A DNA stretch of 42,928 nucleotides from an uncultured Lachnospiraceae bacterium (lineage in GTDB: Bacteria; Bacillota; Clostridia; Lachnospirales; Lachnospiraceae), in assembly GCA_958446555.1 (NCBI GenBank), contig CAUCWU010000001.1, forward strand, positions 1-42,928. Reading direction: 5' to 3'. A program made the position numbers and the translations under genes. The notes below the pieces were generated by a model, which ran no database searches, had not been told where the DNA came from, and worked only from the letters and a program-made list of their open reading frames with translations. This document shows, piece after piece, positions 26,057 through 34,701 of the stretch (the stretch's first letter is position 1; the number at the start of each line of letters is the position of its first letter).

Positions 26057-26740
26057 TTAATCATTACAGCAGTCTGCGTTAAGCAGATATCCTTCGCCTA
26101 TCTTATTTTGAATAGGATCGTATCCAAGAGCTGCGCGAAGCTTTTTTCTAAGCGAGGAGATATGAACACGGATGGAATTACTGAAGCTGTTGACACTTCC
26201 ATCCCAGATATGCTCAATCAATTCCTCTGGACTGATCACTTGATCTGGATGAAGAAGAAAATATTCTAACAGACTGCTTTCTTTTCGCGTGAGGGAAAGT
26301 GGCATGTGATCAATCTGGGCAAGTCTTGTTTTTGTGTCAAATGATATGCGGCCGCAAGTTAGGCAGATATTTTCCTGAATAAATTTGCGGCGTGTGAGGC
26401 TTCGTATTCTGGCCTCAAGCTCTTCAAAATGAAAAGGTTTTGTAAGATAATCATTTGCACCAAGATCAAGTCCCTCCACCTTATCCTGAATTTGAGTTCG
26501 TGCAGAAAGGATGATAACTGGAGTGGATGAGTTTTCTGTGCGAAGCTGCTGTAAAATGGAAAGACCGTCCATTCCTGGAAGATTAAGGTCAAGCAAAATA
26601 AGATCGAATGGTTCTGTCAGACAAAGCTCTAGTCCTTCATTTCCGTCCATGCAGGCGTCCACCTCGTATCCGTCAAGGCGAAGTCCTTCAGCGATAGAGC
26701 TGCAAAGCTGTGCTTCATCTTCGATTACTAAAATATGCAT
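26057..26740 (-). CDS. OmpR-family response regulator
   Basis: A 227-residue two-domain regulator. The receiver has VIEDE, phospho-acceptor Asp51 in LILLDLNLPGMDG and Lys101 in YLTKPFHF. The winged-helix DNA-binding domain (about 125-222) shows LTRKESSLLEYFLLHPDQVI and SNSIRVHISSLRKKLR. AAAGGGG precedes the ATG. It is transcribed with the kinase and divergent from the TlpA-like gene. The intergenic dyad TGTTAA-N13-TTAACA (26805-26829) is a candidate shared binding site. Confidence 0.94.
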   Translation of the reverse strand: MHILVIEDEAQLCSSIAEGLRLDGYEVDACMDGNEGLELCLTEPFDLILLDLNLPGMDGLSILQQLRTENSSTPVIILSARTQIQDKVEGLDLGANDYLTKPFHFEELEARIRSLTRRKFIQENICLTCGRISFDTKTRLAQIDHMPLSLTRKESSLLEYFLLHPDQVISPEELIEHIWDGSVNSFSNSIRVHISSLRKKLRAALGYDPIQNKIGEGYLLNADCCND

Positions 26741-26777
26741 ATCTTCATTCCCCTTTCAAAAATGGTTATTTTTTAAA

Positions 26778-26856
26778 AGTATATCATACGAAGAATAAAA
26801 TAGTTGTTAAAAAATAAAATTTCTTAACACTAATTTTATACGGCATGTGTTATAAT
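26778..26856. promoter_or_regulatory. Divergent regulatory region of the redox island
   Basis: The plus-strand -10 is TATAAT (26851-26856) and the minus-strand -10 is TATACT (26778-26783 complement). Neither has a good -35. Between them lies the inverted repeat TGTTAA (26805-26810) / TTAACA (26824-26829), where a regulator could control both directions. Confidence 0.5.
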
Positions 26857-26895
26857 CGCCTCAGATCAAAACAAAGAAAGGAAGGATCATAAGAA

Positions 26896-28119
26896 ATGAG
26901 AAGAAATAGATTACATATTGGAGTATTAGTAAAGGCATATTTAGCAGCAGGTGTGATTGGAGTATCATCCTTAGGTGCATTTGCAGCACCTGTATTTGCA
27001 GCAAAGAATGATAGCAACAAGGAGACAACGACTGGAGAGGCAATCCCAGCAGGAGAAGCAATCCCGGCAGGAGAAGCAATCCCGGCAGGAGAGGCAATCC
27101 CAGCAGGAGAATCAGTTTCCTCCGATATGATCTCTGGAACATTTACACCATCTGAGATTTCTTGGAAGGTTCAGGATTCTTATGAGTTTCCATTCATGGG
27201 TCTGAATTTTACATTAACAGATAAGCTGTTAAAGCAGATGGAAGATGGAAAGGTTGCAATGCTGACAGATGAGAACTGGAATGAGAAAGGCGATGCAATT
27301 TCTTATGCATTCTTTAGCTGGTATACAATGACAGAAGAGCAGCGTGATGCTGTCATTGAGAAAATGGGAACTGGCTATGATGACTGGGTAAAGAGTCTTG
27401 GAAAGATTGGAACTATTGGAGTATACAGCACAGATGTGACAGATCAGTTAGATGAACTGACTGGTTGCACAGAGCACACAAAGCTTGGCGAGAGCAGTGA
27501 TGGAAAATATGAGTATTATTTAAGTATTAGTAAGGATGCAGATAAGAAGCTGAAAAAGGAATTAGAAAAGACAAAGACAGAGCTGACTGACATGGCAGAA
27601 TTTCAGCAGATGTCCGCATTCGATCAGCCAATCGATATGGTGCAGCAGGATGGCGATAATGTTGGAAAGTTTGAGATGACAGGTATTGATAAGAAAACTT
27701 ATACTGAGGATATGTTTAGTGAGTATGATCTTACACTGGTAAATGTATTTACAACATGGTGCTCTCCATGTGTTAATGAGATTCCGGAGCTTGAGAAGCT
27801 GTATCAGGAGCTTAAGGATCAGGGCGTTGGTGTAACAGGTGTTGTATTAGATACGGCAGACAGCGAAGGCAATCAGGACGAACAGGCCATCAAAAAGGCA
27901 GAGCTTCTTCAGGAAAAGACAAAGGCTACCTATCCATTCCTGATTCCGGACAAGAATATGATGAATGGACGTCTTCAGGGCATCTCCGCATTCCCGGAAA
28001 CCTTCTTTGTAGATAAAAATGGAAACATTGTAGGCGAAACATATTCTGGAAGCCATACACTTGAAGAGTGGAAGGAAATTGTGGAAAAAGAGTTAAGCGC
28101 AATCAAGGAAAATAATTGA
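26896..28119 (+). CDS. Exported TlpA-like thiol-disulfide protein
   Basis: A 407-residue exported protein. The signal peptide (1 to about 36) ends PVFA before AK. Residues 47-70 are four copies of the hexapeptide GEAIPA, a flexible linker. Residues about 80-245 are a domain I do not recognise, with a helical stretch KKLKKELEKTKTEL. Residues about 255-403 are a TlpA/AhpC-TSA thioredoxin fold with the active site TTWCSPCVNE (Cys289, Cys292) and the cis-Pro loop ISAFPETFFVDKNG. The start follows AAGGAAGGA. It heads an operon with a mini-protein and a membrane ferredoxin, so it is the likely extracytoplasmic end of an electron relay. The target disulfides or substrate are unknown. Confidence 0.9.
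   Translation: MRRNRLHIGVLVKAYLAAGVIGVSSLGAFAAPVFAAKNDSNKETTTGEAIPAGEAIPAGEAIPAGEAIPAGESVSSDMISGTFTPSEISWKVQDSYEFPFMGLNFTLTDKLLKQMEDGKVAMLTDENWNEKGDAISYAFFSWYTMTEEQRDAVIEKMGTGYDDWVKSLGKIGTIGVYSTDVTDQLDELTGCTEHTKLGESSDGKYEYYLSISKDADKKLKKELEKTKTELTDMAEFQQMSAFDQPIDMVQQDGDNVGKFEMTGIDKKTYTEDMFSEYDLTLVNVFTTWCSPCVNEIPELEKLYQELKDQGVGVTGVVLDTADSEGNQDEQAIKKAELLQEKTKATYPFLIPDKNMMNGRLQGISAFPETFFVDKNGNIVGETYSGSHTLEEWKEIVEKELSAIKENN
27034..27105 (+). repeat. 18-bp tandem repeat, four copies
   Basis: Four units of GGAGARGCAATCCCRGCA encode GEAIPA four times. The units are nearly identical at DNA level, differing only at two third positions, so the array may vary in copy number between strains. Confidence 0.9.
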
Positions 28120-28120
28120 T

Positions 28121-28303
28121 ATGAAAATAATGCAAAATAAAATGGTGTCTAGGGCGAATGCAGCCCTGGACTCCAAATGGACAGGACTTTGTCTGGCAGT
28201 GGTCGGACTGTTGATGATGGCGTTTGGTATTTTTCGCGGTGAGATGGCAGTTGTATTTACTAAGGCGATTAATATTTGTATGGAGTGTATAGGAATTGGA
28301 TAA
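28121..28303 (+). CDS. CD1871A-family CxxC mini membrane protein
   Basis: A 60-residue protein with one membrane helix (about 23-39) followed by the hallmark tail FTKAINICMECIGIG, which carries a CxxC pair at its end. This matches the CD1871A family, tiny proteins found beside membrane iron-sulfur proteins in Clostridia. It starts one base after the TlpA-like stop, so translation is coupled. A later ATG (28133, or 28142 just before the family-conserved part) may be the real start. The CxxC probably sits at the membrane surface and may relay electrons between the TlpA-like protein and the ferredoxin; this is inference. Confidence 0.85.
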   Translation: MKIMQNKMVSRANAALDSKWTGLCLAVVGLLMMAFGIFRGEMAVVFTKAINICMECIGIG

Positions 28304-28307
28304 GAAA

Positions 28308-29198
28308 ATGGCTCAGGAAAAAACAAGTAAGAAAAAAACAAATAAAGTAAGTGATGCAAAGCGCCATGGCATTCAGGCAGTGTGGGCATTTTTGACAAAC
28401 AGCCATGTATCAGGCTTTGTAACAGGAAAAATTTACACGGGAAAATTAAAAAATGTCTGCGTACCTGGACTCAACTGTTATTCTTGTCCAGGAGCTGTCG
28501 GAGCCTGTCCAATAGGTTCTTTGCAGGCTGTTGTGGGCAGCTGGAATTTTAAGATGGCTTATTATGTTGTTGGCTTTTTGATTTTTATTGGAGCCATTTT
28601 TGGAAGACTGATCTGTGGCTTTTTATGTCCATTTGGACTAATACAGGATCTGTTAAATAAAATTCCTTTTCCGAAAAAAATTCGTACCTTTAAGGGAGAT
28701 AAGCTGCTTCGCAAGCTGAAATATGTAATATTTGCTGTGTTTGTTATTTTGCTTCCTATGTTTTTAGTGGACATTATGGGACAGGGCTCACCATATTTTT
28801 GCAAGCTCATCTGTCCGGCAGGAACGCTAGAAGGCGGTATACCGCTTGCACTGTTAAATAAATCAATGCGCAGTGCACTTGGTGCTTTGTATGTTTGGAA
28901 GAATGCGATTTTGGTTGTAACAATCATTCTGTCAATTATAATTTACAGACCATTCTGCAAATATATTTGTCCGCTTGGAGCATTTTATTCCGTTTTCAAC
29001 AAAGTATCGTTTTTCAAATATCGTGTCAGCAAAGAAAAATGTGTTGGCTGTGGAAAATGCGCAAAGGTTTGTCGTATGCAGGTAGATCCTGTTGTAAACG
29101 CAAACAGCCTAGAGTGCATTCGCTGCGGACGTTGTAAGCAGGCTTGTCCAACAGGAGCCATTAGTTGTGGTGTAAGTAGGGAAAAAAATAATATGTAA
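28308..29198 (+). CDS. Membrane 4Fe-4S ferredoxin (NapH/CcoG-like)
   Basis: A 296-residue membrane protein with about five helices and several cysteine motifs. An N-terminal CYSCPGAVGACPIG block is followed by CGFLCPFGLIQDLL, CKLICPAGTLEGG and CKYICPLGAFYSVFNK, the pattern of NapH, NosR-C and CcoG proteins. The C-terminus holds two classical 4Fe-4S sites: CVGCGKCAKVCRMQV and CIRCGRCKQACPTG. ATG 28308 is chosen over an in-frame TTG at 28296 that overlaps the upstream gene. It probably takes electrons from cytoplasmic carriers and passes them across or along the membrane to the mini-protein and TlpA-like protein. The terminator at 29219 closes the operon. Confidence 0.9.
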   Translation: MAQEKTSKKKTNKVSDAKRHGIQAVWAFLTNSHVSGFVTGKIYTGKLKNVCVPGLNCYSCPGAVGACPIGSLQAVVGSWNFKMAYYVVGFLIFIGAIFGRLICGFLCPFGLIQDLLNKIPFPKKIRTFKGDKLLRKLKYVIFAVFVILLPMFLVDIMGQGSPYFCKLICPAGTLEGGIPLALLNKSMRSALGALYVWKNAILVVTIILSIIIYRPFCKYICPLGAFYSVFNKVSFFKYRVSKEKCVGCGKCAKVCRMQVDPVVNANSLECIRCGRCKQACPTGAISCGVSREKNNM

Positions 29199-29218
29199 AA
29201 TTAGAATAACTTTACATC

Positions 29219-29249
29219 AGGCAAGGCTAAAAAAGCCTTGCCTTTTTTT
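29219..29249 (+). terminator. Terminator of the redox operon
   Basis: AGGCAAGGCT (29219-29228) pairs perfectly with AGCCTTGCCT (29234-29243) around five A, followed by seven T. Confidence 0.94.
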
Positions 29250-29337
29250 GTGAAAAAGCGTAAAGTGAACCTTATAACATTGAGAATGAATCTGGTGCTA
29301 GAAAAAATTTGACGAGAGAAAAAGGAGAGAAAAAGCG

Positions 29338-31338
29338 ATGAAGATTCCATTTGACGTGAAGATGTTAACAAGCGGGGCATCACTTTTAAAGCAGGAGAAA
29401 GACAGTGCTTTATTGAAGCTGTCAAAGGATGGAGCGGGTATTGTGCTGCCATGGGATGTAATGAAAAATGAGCGTTACTTTATGTTTCAGATTGAGACAC
29501 TTGAGGAACATTGTGATGCTTTCAATGTGTATGTGTATGGTAAGGATGATGAGCCAACGATGACGATTCGTTTTGGCATTCTGCCGCAGATTACAACACA
29601 GATTTGTTTGGATAAGGAGTGGTTTAAAGCAGGTGTGCTGTTTCCAGAGGCACTTCCGGGTGAGCTAAAGATTGTCTGTCATGGCGGACGAATTGTGCCA
29701 GAAGAAATTACACGTATTGAGATGAAGACTATTCCAGTATTTCATGATATTACCGTGCGTATCAGCAACATGGCATTAACGGATACATACCCGGAAGATG
29801 TTGAGCTTTTAGATGTTAAGCTTGTCGATAGTCTTGGACAGAATAAGCGAAAGGAATGGTCAGGCAAGACAAAGGATATTGAGTCGTTAAAGAGCATTCT
29901 TGAAAAACAAGTTAAAGATGGCGAAGAAGGCTATCCATTTGAAAATTGGTCAAAATGGGGCGGCTGGAAAAATAAAAAGCTGGCCAAGGGCACAGGCTTT
30001 TTTACAAAATATAAGGCAGATGGCAAGTGGTGGCTTGCAGATCCAGACGGTTATGCGTTTTTTAGTGCAGGACCAGACTGCGTGAATGTGCCAGTGGACT
30101 GTCGTGTTGATGGAATTGAAAAATGGCTAGATTGGCTGCCAGATGAGAAACAGCAGGCATATGAAGAAATGTTTTCACCAGACCGTGTATTTAAGGATAG
30201 AAAAAGAAATGCGAAGATGTTCTCCTATGCAGGTGCCAATTTATATCGCGTGTTTGGCGAAGACTGGTATCAGATATGGAAGAAGATGATGGCAGGACAG
30301 CTGATGCAGATGGGCATGAATACGCTTGGCAACTGGAGTGATCAGCGCCTTTTTGAAAATACACCGATACCATATGTAACTTCACTTCCAGAATTTCCGG
30401 AGACAAAAAAGAAAATTTTCCGTGATTTTCCAGATGTATTAAGTGATGAGTATAAAGAAAACGCGAAAAATAATGCAAAGGCACTAGCAGCAAGGAAGGA
30501 CGATCCGATGATGATCGGCTATTTCCTTAGAAATGAGCCAAGTTGGGCATTTGTGGATAATTTGGTGCTGGCAGACGAGGTACTGTACAATCCAGAGCGC
30601 ACTGTATGTAAGGAAAAGCTGATTGCGGCTTTAAAAGAAAAATATCAGACAGTGGAGGCATTAAACACAGCATGGAACACGAAGTTTACTGACTTTGATG
30701 ATCTGTATCAGCCGATTCGTGATGCATCAGCTAAATCTGAGGCTGCAAAAGAAGATCAGAAAACATTCTCAAAAGAGATGCTTCGAGCTTATGTTGAGAT
30801 TCCGTCAAAAGCATGCCGAGAAGTCGATCCAAATCATATGATTCTTGGTATGAGATGGGCATGGATTTCCGATCCGGATCTTGCAACGGGATGGGAGAAT
30901 TTTGATGTATTTTCCATTAACTGTTATGCAGTCGATCCAACAGAAGCAATCTCTCATGTTGTAGAGCTTGGTGTGGATCTGCCTATTATGATTGGTGAAT
31001 TTCATTTTGGAGCACTAGATACAGGCTTATCAGCAACAGGACTTGAGGGTGTACTGACACAAAAAGACCGTGGAAAAGCCTACCGCTATTATTGCGAGCG
31101 TGTAGCAGCTCATCCAAATGGTGTTGGCTGCCACTATTTCCAGTGCTATGATCAGTTTGTTCTGGGGCGTTTTGACGGAGAAAATTATAACATTGGTTTG
31201 TTTGACATTTGTTCACGTCCATATCAGGATATGGCATCTTATGTAAAGCAGTGCAGCGAAGCTATGTATGAGATTGCGGATGGCACAAAGGTGCCTACAG
31301 ATGAAAAGGCAGAAAGCATTCCGATGATTGCGTATTAA
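29338..31338 (+). CDS. Clan-A glycoside hydrolase, agarase/GH42-like
   Basis: A 666-residue cytoplasmic enzyme. The N-terminal 190 residues are beta-rich, then a barrel begins with GKWWLADPDGYAFFSAGPDC, a signature shared with agarase-like (GH50-type) proteins. The probable acid/base is Glu400 in FLRNEPSW, and the probable nucleophile is Glu554 in IMIGEFHFGA, the two clan-A positions. A GH42-like segment (LKEKYQTVEALNTAWNTKF) follows the acid/base. There is no signal peptide, so it acts on imported oligosaccharide. AAAGGAGA precedes ATG 29338. Its position before an alpha-mannosidase suggests a mannose-containing glycan, but specificity cannot be read. A duplicated copy of its last 60 bp lies behind the mannosidase gene. 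Confidence 0.8.
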   Translation: MKIPFDVKMLTSGASLLKQEKDSALLKLSKDGAGIVLPWDVMKNERYFMFQIETLEEHCDAFNVYVYGKDDEPTMTIRFGILPQITTQICLDKEWFKAGVLFPEALPGELKIVCHGGRIVPEEITRIEMKTIPVFHDITVRISNMALTDTYPEDVELLDVKLVDSLGQNKRKEWSGKTKDIESLKSILEKQVKDGEEGYPFENWSKWGGWKNKKLAKGTGFFTKYKADGKWWLADPDGYAFFSAGPDCVNVPVDCRVDGIEKWLDWLPDEKQQAYEEMFSPDRVFKDRKRNAKMFSYAGANLYRVFGEDWYQIWKKMMAGQLMQMGMNTLGNWSDQRLFENTPIPYVTSLPEFPETKKKIFRDFPDVLSDEYKENAKNNAKALAARKDDPMMIGYFLRNEPSWAFVDNLVLADEVLYNPERTVCKEKLIAALKEKYQTVEALNTAWNTKFTDFDDLYQPIRDASAKSEAAKEDQKTFSKEMLRAYVEIPSKACREVDPNHMILGMRWAWISDPDLATGWENFDVFSINCYAVDPTEAISHVVELGVDLPIMIGEFHFGALDTGLSATGLEGVLTQKDRGKAYRYYCERVAAHPNGVGCHYFQCYDQFVLGRFDGENYNIGLFDICSRPYQDMASYVKQCSEAMYEIADGTKVPTDEKAESIPMIAY

Positions 31339-31370
31339 TGTGTTATTTTTTTCAATAGAAAGGAAATATT

Positions 31371-34300
31371 ATGAGTAAATTGATGAAATCCGAATGGAGA
31401 GACCGCATCAGTCATTGGGTGCGCACACTCAAAGATGATTTTTATCAGCCACTTGGTGAGATTCAATGGGAGGCATTTCGCACAAATGAACAGCTCTCAC
31501 TTGGGGAGGCAAAAAAAGAGCAGTTTGTTTCGGTAAAGCCAGGTTTTACTTGGGGAAATACATATGAATATTGTTGGATGAAGGGACACATTCAGCTGAG
31601 TGAAGAAGCTGAGGGCAAACGTATTGTGATGAATTTGAAGCCAGATGGTGAGGCAACACTGTTTGTAAATGATAAGGCTTTTGGTACATACCGTGCGTCT
31701 TGGGTTAATGAGCCGCATCATTATATTGTAGACAATGTGTTAAGTCGCTGTGCAAAGGGAGACGAGCAGTTTGATATCATGATGGAGGTCTATGCTGGTC
31801 ATTATTATCCAGAGGCACCGACAGGAGGATGTGCGACAGGTCCAGTGCTTCCGGGCTCCTATACAGACAAATTAGAAGAGGGAAAGAGACGTACATTGGG
31901 ACGCTGCACTTACGGAATTTGGAATGAAGATGCTTACCAACTTTTTATGGATGTAGATACACTTGGACGTTTACTTGAAGTGCTTGACAAGACAAGCCTT
32001 AGAGCGGCAAAAATAGCAAAGGCATTGGAACAGTTTACATTGATTGTTGATTTTGAGCAGGAACGGGATGCCAGAATTGATTCCTATAAAAAAGCGCGTG
32101 AAGCTTTAAAGCCAGTGCTAGAGGCCGAGAATGGTTCGACAATGCCAGTCTTTTATGCAGTGGGAAATGCTCATTTGGATTTGGCTTGGCTGTGGCCGAT
32201 TGCGGAAACCGGTCGTAAAACCGCGCGTACATTTGCGGCGCAGCTTCGTCTGATTGAGGAATACCCAGAATATAAATTTATTCAGAGCCAGCCAGCAGAG
32301 TATGAGATGTGCCGCAAACTGTATCCGGAACTTTTTGAGCGAATCAAGGCGGCTGTCAAAAAAGGACAGTGGATTGCAGAGGGTGCCATGTGGGTGGAAC
32401 CTGACACGAATATGGCAAGTGGTGAGGCACTGATTCGTCAACTGCTGTATGGAAAGCAGTATTATAAGGACGTATTTGATGTGGACAGTGAAGTGCTGTG
32501 GCTTCCAGATACGTTTGGCTACACAGGGGCATTGCCACAGATTTTAAAGGGATGCAAGGTCAACTATCTGGTAACACAGAAGATCTTTTGGTCATATAAC
32601 GAGGGTGAGCAATTCCCGTATCATTACTTTAACTGGGAAGGCATAGACGGAAGTAGGATTGTGTCATTTCTTCCGACAAGCTATACTTATAAGACTAATC
32701 CTAAGCAACTTGAAGAAGTGTGGAAAAACAGAAGTCAGCTTCAGGATCTAGATGCCTTTTTGCTACCGTTTGGCTATGGCGATGGCGGCGGTGGTCCAAC
32801 AAGAGACGATATTGAGTATGCAAAAAGAGAACAAAATCTTGAGGGTGCACCGAGAGTTGAACTGTCTGATCCGAAGAGCTTTTTCAAGAAAATGGACGAA
32901 GCGGGCGGACCAGTCAATACTTATGTAGGTGAGCTGTATTTTAATGCACACAGAGGAACCTACACCTCTCAGGCAAAAGTAAAGCAAAATAATAGACGTG
33001 CTGAGTTTGCACTTCGCGAGATGGAGATGTGGGGAGCATTTGGTCTTTGTAAGGGAAATGTATATGACAGTGAGAAGGCTGATGCTCTCTGGAAGGAATT
33101 ATTGTTAAATCAGTTTCACGATATTCTTCCAGGCTCCTCGATGGGAAGAGTTTACGAGGAAGCAAGGAAAGCTGTTGGCGGTGTAATTGAGACAGCAAAT
33201 AAACAGGCAGATATATATATGAGTCAGCTTGTAACAAAAGAAAATGAAAATGATGTGACGCTCTTTAACTCATTTGGTTTTGAGAGAAAGACGGTGGTAG
33301 AGCTTCCAGAAGCATTTGCAGACGGTGCAAAAACCTTTGAAGGAGAGGAAGTTTTTGTTGAGAAGACACCGTTTGGCGTTAAGGCATGGGTAACAATCCC
33401 ACCGTGCGGAGCTGTTACACTTGTTCCATACAAGAAGAAAAATGTGGAGCAAAAGGCTGTGTCAGCAGAAAAGACCACGGACGGCATTGCGCTTGAAAAT
33501 TCACAGGTACGCGTCAAGATAAACAAAAAAGGCGAGGTGACAAGCTTTGTCCTAAAGGAATCAGGACGTGAGTTTGCAGCAGATGCCTTGAATTGTTTCC
33601 ATTTTTATAAGGATGTACCACGCATGTTTGATGCATGGGATATTGACTCAAATTATAGGGAGCAGGAGCTTGAAGGAGCATTTGATGTGTGTACCGAGCT
33701 TGTGTCAGATGGAATAGAGGCAGTCATTAAAGTTACAGGAAAGATTGGAAATTCTTCATATACACAGTATATTCGTCTGGCAAAGGACAGCAGACGTCTC
33801 GAATTTGATACAACGATTGACTGGAAAGAACTTCATCGCCTGCTAAAGACTTCATTTCCAGTCGCGGTTTATGCAGAAAATGGAATCAATGAGATGCAGT
33901 TTGGCTATGTAATGCGCCCAACTCATCGTTCAAGAGAATACGAAAAAGATCGTTTTGAGGTATGCAATCACAGATACAGTGCGCTGTGCGATGCGTCTCA
34001 CGGTGCAGCCGTATTAAATGACTGCAAGTATGGAATCAGCATGAATCAAAATGCATTAGAACTAACTCTTCTTCGTGCAGCAGCAGCGCCAGAAATGCGT
34101 GCAGATAATCAGGTTCATCACTTTACATACGCGTTTACCGCTTGGGAAGGTGATTTTGCCGGATGTGATGTAGTAAAGCAGGGTTACGAGTTAAACGAAA
34201 AGCCAAGACTGGTGCCGGGATGTGTGCCGACATTTAGCATGGCTTCTGTAAAGAGCGGCACAGTTGTCTTAGATACTATAAAGCCGGCATTAGACAGAAG

Positions 34301-34511
34301 CGGTGATCTGATACTTCGTTTGTATGAGTCCAAAAAGGCAGCGGGAAAAGCACAGATTTTGCTGAATGTTGATGCAAAGAAGGCTTGGCTTTGTGATATG
34401 CTGGAAAATAAAGAGCAGGAGATAGCAATAAAAGATGGCATGTTAGAGCTTGAGTTTGGTGCATTTCAGATTCAAACGATTCGTCTGTCATTGGAGGGAG
34501 CTATGGCATAA
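31371..34511 (+). CDS. Alpha-mannosidase, GH38
   Basis: A 1046-residue cytoplasmic enzyme with the GH38 layout. Zinc ligands appear in GNAHLDLAWLWP (His268, Asp270), and the nucleophile is Asp345 in MWVEPDTNMASGE. Also present are LWLPDTFGYTGALPQIL, NQFHDILPGSSMGRVYEEA and the beta-sandwich C-terminal domains. It removes alpha-linked mannose from imported oligosaccharides; linkage preference is not evident. The gene starts 33 bp after the clan-A hydrolase with AAAGGAA upstream, so the two are co-transcribed. The last codons run straight into a short duplicated gene end (34502-34561). Confidence 0.95.
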   Translation: MSKLMKSEWRDRISHWVRTLKDDFYQPLGEIQWEAFRTNEQLSLGEAKKEQFVSVKPGFTWGNTYEYCWMKGHIQLSEEAEGKRIVMNLKPDGEATLFVNDKAFGTYRASWVNEPHHYIVDNVLSRCAKGDEQFDIMMEVYAGHYYPEAPTGGCATGPVLPGSYTDKLEEGKRRTLGRCTYGIWNEDAYQLFMDVDTLGRLLEVLDKTSLRAAKIAKALEQFTLIVDFEQERDARIDSYKKAREALKPVLEAENGSTMPVFYAVGNAHLDLAWLWPIAETGRKTARTFAAQLRLIEEYPEYKFIQSQPAEYEMCRKLYPELFERIKAAVKKGQWIAEGAMWVEPDTNMASGEALIRQLLYGKQYYKDVFDVDSEVLWLPDTFGYTGALPQILKGCKVNYLVTQKIFWSYNEGEQFPYHYFNWEGIDGSRIVSFLPTSYTYKTNPKQLEEVWKNRSQLQDLDAFLLPFGYGDGGGGPTRDDIEYAKREQNLEGAPRVELSDPKSFFKKMDEAGGPVNTYVGELYFNAHRGTYTSQAKVKQNNRRAEFALREMEMWGAFGLCKGNVYDSEKADALWKELLLNQFHDILPGSSMGRVYEEARKAVGGVIETANKQADIYMSQLVTKENENDVTLFNSFGFERKTVVELPEAFADGAKTFEGEEVFVEKTPFGVKAWVTIPPCGAVTLVPYKKKNVEQKAVSAEKTTDGIALENSQVRVKINKKGEVTSFVLKESGREFAADALNCFHFYKDVPRMFDAWDIDSNYREQELEGAFDVCTELVSDGIEAVIKVTGKIGNSSYTQYIRLAKDSRRLEFDTTIDWKELHRLLKTSFPVAVYAENGINEMQFGYVMRPTHRSREYEKDRFEVCNHRYSALCDASHGAAVLNDCKYGISMNQNALELTLLRAAAAPEMRADNQVHHFTYAFTAWEGDFAGCDVVKQGYELNEKPRLVPGCVPTFSMASVKSGTVVLDTIKPALDRSGDLILRLYESKKAAGKAQILLNVDAKKAWLCDMLENKEQEIAIKDGMLELEFGAFQIQTIRLSLEGAMA

Positions 34512-34561
34512 AAGAGCCTGCAAATGAGAAGGCAGAAAGCATTCCGATGATTGTGTATTAA
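34502..34561 (+). repeat. Duplicated 3' end of the clan-A hydrolase gene
   Basis: This 60-bp stretch aligns without gaps to 31279-31338, the end of the 29338 gene, with 8 mismatches. In its own frame it reads to KAESIPMIVY and a TAA, against KAESIPMIAY in the intact gene. It overlaps the last ten bases of the mannosidase gene in another frame. It is the tail of a lost second copy, or of an ancestral arrangement disrupted by recombination. Confidence 0.85.
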
Positions 34562-34582
34562 ATGCGTTTTTATAAGTGGGAT

Positions 34583-34607
34583 AAAGGGGCAGACAACTGC
34601 CCCTTTT
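34583..34607 (+). terminator. Terminator of the hydrolase-mannosidase operon
   Basis: AAAGGGGCAG (34583-34592) pairs with CTGCCCCTTT across ACAA and runs into TTTTG. Confidence 0.88.
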
Positions 34608-34701
34608 GTGTAATAATTCTTATATTAAGCAACTACGCAATTATATCAGACAGGAAACAGTGAATAAAATTATTGTGGAAGGAAGAGGCTGAAGATAAAA
34701 A

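Noticed and set aside
26861..27142. Leu/Pro-rich minus-strand frame over the TlpA-like gene start
   Set aside because: It is the antisense of the GEAIPA repeat and has no start signals.
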